Assembly (NCBI GenBank): GCA_031472005.1
Contig: PZJY01000001.1
Span: forward strand, 1,116,001-1,180,000
Direction: 5' to 3'
DNA: 64,000 nt
DNA from: Tetracladium setigerum
Lineage: Eukaryota > Ascomycota > Leotiomycetes > Helotiales
Made by a program: the position numbers and the translations under genes. Shown in pieces: positions 56,524 to 64,000 of the stretch. Below the pieces are notes generated by a model that saw only the letters and a list, made by a program, of their open reading frames with translations, searched no databases and was not told where the DNA came from. The stretch's first letter is position 1. Each line of letters starts with the position of its first letter.

Positions 56524-58932
56524 ATGGTTTCCACCAAGTCTATCAAGTCTACCGCTGGCAAGGGACGAGGCACCTCGAGCAGCGCTAGCTCTGGCAGTGG
56601 CTCCTCTCTCCCAGCAGTCTCCTCTCCAATGTCAGCCCCGCTCTCCTCTCCAACCACGACTGATGAGCCATCGGCACAAAAGTCTGGTAAGAAGAGAAAG
56701 GTAGAGAATGGTACTTCTGCAGAGGTTGTCCACAAGAAGTCCAAGACTGTGGCCTATTACGACCTTGATGTGCAATCAGACATGCCTGAGCCATGTGGCG
56801 AGCCTCCTGTTTGGGCAGACATTCGTCAAAACCTTTGCGAGGCAGTTCCATACTACCGATCCTACCAGGCTGCCTGCTACACTATCGGCAAGGTCCTTCA
56901 TGGCTTTATGGTTGACAAGGAGGCATCTCGACGTGCCAAGTTCACAGATCAGGTCATGATTGCTACAACGTGAGTCCTTTTCTCTCCTATATCTTGACTT
57001 TGCTAACCTTTTCTTTAGCGGTGGCGGCAAGGTTGCAGATGGCTACGGAAACATGGTGCAACTTGGCCATAACAAAGGCAACAATTCTTCTAGGTCCTTT
57101 ATGGCAGCCATGAAGCTCCGCAAGCCGGTTGCTGTGATTGCTGGTAAGTTTCACTGCCTTGTTCCCCAGCAGAAATCCACTAACAAATTTGTCTCTCAAG
57201 GCAAGGGAAACCCAATATCTCCATCCAAGATGCCACACTATTACAACGTGTTGGACTGGTTCCACGTCACTGACGTCTGGGCCGAGATGACCACTGAGAA
57301 GACCGTCGACGATGTTCCAGTCATGCGCTGGCTCGCTCGCCTCGAGAAGATTGATCTTTCCACAACTTCTTGGTGGGCACCAAAGGGTTCTGTCAATCCT
57401 CCAGTCGCTCCGGATTTCGAGTTCAAGGCTGCCTCTGCTAGCTGCTCTACATGCTTTGTCGAGCACAAGACCATTTACAATGCTGGCTGGACTTGTCTCA
57501 CTCCCGATTGTGAGAATTTCTTTCAATTCGAGTCAGAGATTGACCACGCAACCCTGGACATTAGTGAGGAGTTCATCCAGGAGCGAAACCAATACATTGG
57601 CAAGGTACCAGGTTCTCTCGTTCCATCGGTTCCAACCCTCAGCGAGACATCGACATCCGGCACTGAACTCACCAAGGCTATTGTCTGCCCTGACTGCCAT
57701 GGGTGCATTGCGAAGACCCGTTGGGCTGGATGGAGCTGTCTTACTGAGGGATGCGGATACAAGCTTTACTCTCATCGTCCAATTGTCTCTCTACTCGAGG
57801 CTGGATCAACAACTCCCGTAAAGACTTTCCATGATCACAACTTTATCAATCACTCTCAGGCCGATCTTGGCTTGTTCAAGTCCGATATCTACACGGTTTT
57901 CGATCCCCTCGGTGCCGTCTGTGGATATATCCTGCACTTGAAGTCTGACGATGCTGTCAACAAGAAATCTGGAGGACCAGATGACATGTTCAAGATGATG
58001 CAGGAGGCTCACCTTGACTTGACGAGAGAAGTTGTTCGAGGCAAGCCAGGTGGTGAGTATCTTCCTTTCTCAAACTCGAGAAGCAGCTTTGAAGCTAACG
58101 AATATAGGCATTACTCAAACCCTCACCAACCATTACGCTGCCAACTGGGTAAGATATTCAATATTCCACACAAATTCGTTTGCTAACAATGTCTATAGGG
58201 TGCTCCATACAAGTGGCACGTTAAGCATGAATCCATTGACTTCGCCAACAGTCCCCCAGTCATCCTCCAAGTTCTCAACCGATTGAGCTGGGCCGGCCAG
58301 ACAGCTGTTAACGAATACGCCCAGAGCTACGCTACCGATGAGTTCAAGGACTTTAATGAGGTACTTTCAGTTGGCTACAAGCAAAATGGCAAGATGAACG
58401 TAAGCACTTCCTTTCTTTTTATCCCTCCCGACTTTTGACTGACTGGCTCTCCAAGTGGCACGATGACGGCGAGGAAGTTGTTGGCCCGACCGTGTCATCT
58501 CTCTCCCTCGGCAGTTCAGCATCCATGTCATGGCGCCCTAAGATGGCAGAGTTCAACCGCATGCGTCGACAACAGTCTCTTCAAACCAACCGACCCGCCA
58601 ATCTCTTGGTAAAGAATGCTCCATGCCTCAAGATCAGCCTGAACCACGGCGACATGATGGTTATGCATGGTTCTGCCATTCAAAAATACTTTCACGTAAG
58701 TATTTTTTCTGCTTGAACAAGTCTCATTTATTTATTTGCCAATATAACAAGCTAACGCAATTCACAGCACATAATTGAGCCAAAAGGTAACTTGCGCTTT
58801 GCTATTACTGCTCGACACATTCTCGCTTCGGGTCTTCGACCAGAGGACTTGTTGGCCGGCACTGTCCCTGAGCACCTTCAACTCCCACCATACAATGGTG
58901 GTTTGGATGTCCCTGCCAGTGATGACAACTGA
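56524..58932 (+). CDS. AlkB-like Fe(II)/2-oxoglutarate dioxygenase with duplicated zinc modules
   Basis: Six exons (56524-56969, 57019-58052, 58108-58148, 58199-58399, 58456-58695, 58768-58932) total 2127 nt, exactly 708 residues. All five introns have good GT-AG signals. The N-terminus is Ser-rich with a probable nuclear signal (SGKKRKVE). Residues about 291-315 and 372-396 are two related Cys modules of the form C-x2-C...AGW-[TS]-CLT-x2-C, likely zinc-binding and duplicated. The C-terminal third is a double-stranded beta-helix: W-H576-D-D578-GE gives the HxD iron ligands, His654/655 before IIEP the distal His, and R664-x5-R670 in LRFAITARHI the AlkB-type 2-oxoglutarate arginines. AlkB relatives demethylate DNA, RNA or protein. 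The substrate here is unknown. No frame problem is seen. Confidence 0.9.
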
Positions 58933-60954
58933 GTCTGTTGTTTTCCTCCACGCTGCTGAGAATGTTCCCGTCAATGCTTTCAAGATTTCTCTTCTCTTCC
59001 GTGAACTGAGAATCCCTCGGCAACAAGTCAGCGACACTCACAGCACAGCAAGATCAACAGTCTCACCTCATCATCAATGATCGATCTTTCAACTTTGCAT
59101 GGGAACCAAAACGGTTTTTTTTTCTTGCCTTTACAGCCGGCGTTTCATCTCTGGGGTTCTGGGATTGCAGAAACGAGGACAAGTTTCTTTGCATTATTTG
59201 CCTGGATTTTACACATCTTATGGGTTTGCTTTTTCTTGATATTACATTTTCTTCATCATTCATCCACATATCTAGATCTCTTCATGTTCTTTCTCGTCGT
59301 GGGAAACAAAAGAACATGGAAAGCAGATATGGATAAGATGGATGGACAGTCGAGAAGATACATTGCTACTACATCTGGGGTTTCTTCATCATTTCTTTTC
59401 TCTTTCATTTCTTTCTCGGATACCTGCTTTTTGGAGGGATCCGAGCCGGAAAGGGGGATGATCAAAGAAAGGAAAGGAAAGATTGCGAATGAATGGGGAG
59501 GGCCTCTTCTTTACCTACCTTAGCTATTATATTACACTCACACTACACACACAATGAAAATTAGCTATATTATAATCTTCTTTGTTTCTCTTTGTTGAAT
59601 TGATATTGGTGATGCCCTTTGGTGAGATGGTTTGAGTGTTCTGTAAAGTTTTGTGCGGAAGGACAAAGACACAAACGCAGCGATTAAATATATACTGGAT
59701 TGAATATTTTCAATCACTCCAATCACTCAAGAAGCGAAAGGAAAAAATAACTTTACTACAAAACCCTCAAAACACAATGTAATCTGAACCACCAATCCCC
59801 AAAATCGCAGTCACTTTCCTTCTCTTCCTGCCTCCCCACCTCATCCACTCCCCCCACCATAGACAAATACAGCATCCATAACACATATACCACAAACACA
59901 TCTAATCCACACGAATCATACGGCACCAAATTCACATTCTCAACGACGTCAGGCTGCGACATGCAACAAACTGTGACAAAGCCTCCCAATCCATCCACCC
60001 ATCTATTCGCCCCACCTGCATGATGATGATGCCTCAATGGTGACGATGATGATGATGACTGTACAGTACATCACTTACCTCATACCCTCCCTTCCTCACA
60101 TAGGTATCTTCCCTCATACGAGATATGGTACACTGATACGGTACAGTAGGCTTCTATTGCGGTGTCTTCTTCCTTGTCTCCAAGTTGAGATAAGCCACAC
60201 TTGGTCAGCACTAGAATTAAAACGGTTAGTCTAAATTTCGATTATTGTTGTAGCCTCAGGTTTCAAGCTGCGGCTTTCAGTATATCGTAATTTGAGGCTT
60301 TTGTAAACCGTTGTTAGTAACGATAATGTGTCCTATTTAATAGTAGTTAGAACTTAGAGTTAGGTCTATTGTGTAGGGCTTATAGTAATGTTTAATTATC
60401 TGATCGCAATTACTTGTAACGCTCACTGTCTACTCGCAAGTAAACAGATAGGTCAGGTTGGTATTCGTCTAGAGAGATAGGTGTATAACAGGCACGGTCT
60501 GAGATATTTATTAGAGTAATAGATATTCAATTTGAGTTGAGCACGAAGCTCCTATCCAATGAAACCTATTCCATCTTATATCGAACCTTCGCGTTTGCTG
60601 GATCTCTATGTCTTGGCATCCCCGATGCTAATCTGGTTCACGTGACCCAATGGTTCCCTGAACTAGAGTCCTATGATAACTAAATACTACCTGGTGCTAC
60701 TAATAACAGGAGTTCTCTTGGAGTGGTCCTGACCAGGTGGCAGACACGTTCCCAAATGAGGGTCCGTGCTCATCTAGCTACACTAGCCCCGCACTTGTAG
60801 CGCTTTTCGCATCGCTTTCACAACTACATCCAGCCGCCAGTAATTATTATCAAAGACCTTTAGCAAATAGTAAGTTGGGTTTGAGGTTTCCAACTATGGC
60901 TCCAGGCGAGTAACATTACGTCAGCTTCTGTTACGACAAAGTCGATATTGTAAA
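58933..60954. other. Intergenic region
   Basis: The left part is the 3' flank of the AlkB-like gene (T-rich). The right part, about 60.24-60.95 kb, is AT-rich with recurring TTAG/CTTAGA-like words and is the promoter side of the HET gene. A 10-bp palindrome ACTGTACAGT lies at 60058-60067, next to a GATGAT repeat. No gene is seen; a 148-codon frame at 59077 has biased, non-protein-like content. Confidence 0.5.
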
Positions 60955-62592
60955 ATGAGACTTCTACACACAAAGACATTGCGATTGTCCGAGTTTTGGG
61001 GTAAAAGTCTACCACGTTACGCGATTCTGTCTCATACCTGGGAAGATGAAGAGGTCACATTCCAAGATGTGCAGCATGAAAAGGCCGGTTTGAAGAAGGG
61101 TTTTCTCAAAATTGTACGGTGCTGCGAAGAGGCACATAAAGATGACATTGATTACGCCTGGATTGACACATGCTGCATCGACAAAACTAGCAGCTCTGAG
61201 CTATCAGAAGCAATCAATTCCATGTTTCAATGGTACAGTGGGGCGGTCAAATGCTATGCATATCTTTCCGACCTTCCATCACGTTTGTCCGAAGAGGATA
61301 CCGCCACAAAGCTCCCGGATTGCAGATGGTTTACAAGAGGTTGGACTTTGCAAGAACTACTAGCTCCGAGAGAAGTCGTTTTATTTGACCGAGATTGGAC
61401 ACGAATCGGAGACAGAAAGAGGTGGGCGACCGTCATATCTAGCGCAACGTCAATTCATGAGGAAGCATTGACCGGTAATGTGCATATAATACGGTCATTT
61501 AGCGTGGCGCAAAAGTTTTCCTGGGCGTCGAATAGAAGCACAACTCGAGAGGAGGATATAGCGTACTGCATGCTGGGGCTATTCAACGTTCATATGCCGC
61601 TTCTCTACGGCGAGGGATCTCGAGCCTTTATCCGATTACAAGAGGAGATTATGAAGAAATCCGATGATCAGTCGATTTTCGCATGGTCGGGATTCGAGCA
61701 TCGCTCTCAGTTACATGGTTTGCTGGCTGATTCTCCTGGCCAATTTGCCCGATGCGACAAGATATCCCCTTTTCGAAATTGGAAACTCAGTGAACCGTAC
61801 GAGATGACGAACGCGGGCTTGCGCATGAGAACCTCACTTTTACAAGGACGTCATAACTCAGAGGTCTCATTGATCCTTCAGTGTTATGATCAGGATGCTC
61901 CTGAACGACTGCTGGGATTTCCTCTTGTTCCGCTATCTCAGGATGGAGGAGACCAATATGCAAGAGCAGTTGGTGAATTGGAATACCACACGGGCCAAGG
62001 ATGCAATTTCTTTCCGATGCGTACAATTTACATTCGGAACGATATCATCGCACCAGAATTACATGTTCTCAACACTACTGGCAAAACAATATCGTTCCAG
62101 ATTTCCGCCGGAGTTCATAATTCTCCTTTCAGTATTAAAGATGCCTGGCCTCGAAGTCAATGGGACAAAACCCTCAATGCAATACTACCCCCGAACCTGT
62201 CCAATAAAATGGGACAAGAGTCAAGTTGGGACGCTGCAGACCCCGCCCTCTTCAACTGGAGCTGGCACGTCGCTTTGCTCATTGACGTGCAGTTAGGTGG
62301 GGATTTCGCTTCATATTACAGCAATGAGGAGCTATTCATAGTGGTTGGGTACAATGGACGAATCGATCGGTGCTGGATTGCTGTTGAGTCTTCGGATGTA
62401 GACTTGGAGGAAATTTGGACAACTACACCATACTCGGGCCGCTCAGAATGGAGTGGTTCTTGGGATTTTGATGACTATCGATCTCCACCAGTCCATGTCG
62501 CTCTACTCGCCCCAGATGGTGGACCACTTTCACGCCCGATCACCCCAATTTGGACAGGGCGTCCGATCCAAGTCAGCATAAGCATCAACTAA
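60955..62592 (+). CDS. HET-domain protein (heterokaryon incompatibility)
   Basis: An intronless 545-residue frame from ATG 60955 to TAA 62590-62592. The N-terminus carries the HET domain (PF06985) with its conserved blocks: YAILSHTW at residues about 22-29, DYAWIDTCCIDKTSSSELSE around 65-85, and RWFTRGWTLQELLAPREV around 123-140. It is followed by the usual SWASNRSTTREEDIAYCMLGLF, which contains the TR-x-EDxAY signature, and LYGEGSRAFIRLQEEI. The C-terminal about 300 residues are a beta-rich region common in HET-E/HET-D-like proteins without a NACHT-WD40 part. HET proteins trigger regulated cell death on non-self recognition. The gene stands alone here, with no adjacent partner such as a NLR or prion-forming gene. 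No frame problem is seen. Confidence 0.93.
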   Translation: MRLLHTKTLRLSEFWGKSLPRYAILSHTWEDEEVTFQDVQHEKAGLKKGFLKIVRCCEEAHKDDIDYAWIDTCCIDKTSSSELSEAINSMFQWYSGAVKCYAYLSDLPSRLSEEDTATKLPDCRWFTRGWTLQELLAPREVVLFDRDWTRIGDRKRWATVISSATSIHEEALTGNVHIIRSFSVAQKFSWASNRSTTREEDIAYCMLGLFNVHMPLLYGEGSRAFIRLQEEIMKKSDDQSIFAWSGFEHRSQLHGLLADSPGQFARCDKISPFRNWKLSEPYEMTNAGLRMRTSLLQGRHNSEVSLILQCYDQDAPERLLGFPLVPLSQDGGDQYARAVGELEYHTGQGCNFFPMRTIYIRNDIIAPELHVLNTTGKTISFQISAGVHNSPFSIKDAWPRSQWDKTLNAILPPNLSNKMGQESSWDAADPALFNWSWHVALLIDVQLGGDFASYYSNEELFIVVGYNGRIDRCWIAVESSDVDLEEIWTTTPYSGRSEWSGSWDFDDYRSPPVHVALLAPDGGPLSRPITPIWTGRPIQVSISIN

Positions 62593-63353
62593 CAGTGATA
62601 GGCTTCTATTTGAGCAAGACACTTCACGAGCTGCAGCACCAGCTCAGCCATACTCATCTTCAAGGTAAACTACTAGAAGGGAGTAGGGTCCCTCCAGATA
62701 TAACTAGAAGATTCATGTTTGGTCGAAATCTTGGGAAGCATGAGCTCATTTGCAAACAGGCGACTTTAAGGATGCGAGCACGCTTCGCACACATATTTTT
62801 GAAGCTATGTGAACTCACAGTATCCTCCAGGGAGATATGAAACGTGGTTCTCTAAGCGAGACCGGATTTAAGACATTGCTCGCTGTGAGTTTGCGTATGC
62901 GATGGATTTGCAGGTGCCAACCTACTGTACTTGTGCTTGAGCTTTCAACTATTCTGATATCATACTCCTCAGGCAAATCATGTCTAATCCCTAAGGATTG
63001 CCTGGCGGTGTGGGAAAGAAAGACTGGCAACGAAAAGATACAACCTCTCATTGGATTTGGTCTAAGTCGGCATGTTCTGTAGCTAGACTAGTTTGTACAG
63101 GGCTTGACTACAGTACTGTATGTATATCACCACCAATCCAAGTTATAAATAAGCGAGGTATCGTTTCTGGCTGCGGCAATCAAGGGGAAGCCGATTTTGC
63201 AAGCGACTGTATAGACAGAAGATGAAAGATATACAGTGCAGTAACGGATGCGTTGCTTGAAGACACTTATAAGTTGTAAGAAACAGCGAAGTCGTCATGA
63301 TCGGTGAGGTGCAACATGTGGGTGCAAAATGGGTTAGTGAAAGAGTTGGTTAG

Positions 63354-63411
63354 ATATCGCTATCGCTATCGCTAGTGGCTGTGGCTGTGTGTGTGTGTGT
63401 GTGTGTGTGTG
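63354..63411. repeat. (CTATCG)n followed by (TG)13
   Basis: Three to four units of CTATCG at about 63354-63375, then a TG tract of 26 bases at 63386-63411. Confidence 0.9.
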
Positions 63412-63708
63412 AAGGCTGAATACTAGCCCTGAATCAGCAAACTTGCATCCATCCAATCCATCCATTGCCTTCACATGTCTTTCGTTGGATTTTGCGCCTT
63501 GCACTACTCTTTTTTCTTCCATTCTAAAAAAAGAATTCCGTTCTCGTTTTGTGTGTGGCCGTCCGTATCTGCGGATGGTCGGATGGTGGATATACAGTAT
63601 GGATAGTGGGTAGTGGATGTTGTGGGTGTGTGTGGGGAAAGAAAGCCTGTGTGTATCGCGTTTCGTTTCTTGAAGATTCGTTTCGTTTCGATGTCTTGTC
63701 GTTCCGAG

Positions 63709-63711
<3 letters not shown>

Positions 63712-63740
<29 letters not shown>
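63712..63740. repeat. (GCT)n trinucleotide repeat
   Basis: A 29-base GCT tract. It could encode Ala, Leu or Gln/Ser runs in six frames but no gene structure surrounds it. Confidence 0.9.
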
Positions 63741-64000
63741 AATCATCAGCTCAGACCACATTATTCTGAGGTTCGATCATGTCATGATGTCCATGATACA
63801 TAGTCACAAAGGAAGGAAACTTGGGACTGCATGGTTGTTTTGTGCGCAATATTCAATGTTTTGTTTGGATTTTTGATATTGTTACAAGCTTCTCTCTCTG
63901 GTTGATAGGTATACAGCCCCTCTCAGTGGCCTTCAAACGAATGGTTTGGTTTGGGTTCGTAAAATTCGCTAAATCATAAAAAACAAAATAATTTTTCCAT

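Larger units (their letters stand above)
62593..64000. other. Intergenic region with microsatellites
   Basis: No gene is seen. It contains a 12-bp palindrome TACAGTACTGTA at 63109-63120 and three simple repeats between 63354 and 63740, listed separately. Confidence 0.55.

Noticed and set aside
59077..59523. 148-codon frame after the AlkB-like gene
   Set aside because: Phe/Leu/Ser-rich translation of a T-rich 3' flank; best read as untranslated sequence.
1..64000. CRISPR arrays, prophage, bacterial operons, mitochondrial genes
   Set aside because: No regularly spaced repeats, no phage or organelle genes; every gene is eukaryotic and intron-bearing or fungal-specific.

Overview
The window is nuclear DNA of a filamentous ascomycete (Pezizomycotina). 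The evidence is short introns (about 45-105 nt) with GTAAGT-type donors, CTAAC/CTGAC branch sites and CAG/TAG acceptors, a dispersed 5S rRNA gene, a CFEM GPI-anchored protein, Zn2Cys6 regulators and a HET-domain gene. Placement near Leotiomycetes is only an impression from protein style. There is no operon structure. Genes are single units on both strands, often in divergent or convergent pairs.

Layout: 1-1349, the 3' part of a zinc-finger/membrane protein cut by the window edge. 2753-5354, a regulator with half a zinc cluster and a degenerate RPQM repeat. 6272-9640, a ZGRF1/Mte1/Dbl2-like genome-stability protein, divergent from 10439-11757, a BAR-SH3 amphiphysin (Rvs167/Hob1). 12013-15900, a Zn2Cys6 transcription factor that appears interrupted. 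16263-17141, ESCRT-III protein Did2, divergent from 17476-18031, a DUF427 protein. 18474-20575, a large CFEM cell-wall protein. About 20.6-35.97 kb is a 15 kb stretch in which I find no gene. 35975-38752, an Est1/SMG7-type protein. 38.75-42.95 kb is gene-poor. Then come a GNAT acetyltransferase (42953-43727), a DJ-1/PfpI protein (43874-44729), a variant 5S rRNA gene (45835-45953), a small spliced gene (46679-47033), ribosome chaperone Sqt1 (49029-50546), a peroxisomal 4-coumarate-CoA-ligase-like enzyme (51060-53242), an AlkB-like dioxygenase with duplicated zinc modules (56524-58932) and a HET protein (60955-62592).

The most consistent unexpected signal is a set of single-base reading-frame breaks inside otherwise well-conserved genes: RPQM gene, Zn2Cys6 gene, DJ-1 gene, CoA ligase twice, and probably the first gene. 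Most fall in short G or C runs and behave as one missing base. Exon arithmetic for the DJ-1 gene and the CoA ligase becomes exact when these bases are restored. Consensus error is the simplest explanation, and real decay is the alternative. I did not find a gene cluster that looks like a new multi-gene system. The best candidates for novelty are the RPQM repeat protein, the duplicated-zinc AlkB protein, the 5S variant with a rewritten but still paired helix II, and a recurring GTACTGTAC-type palindrome in intergenic DNA.
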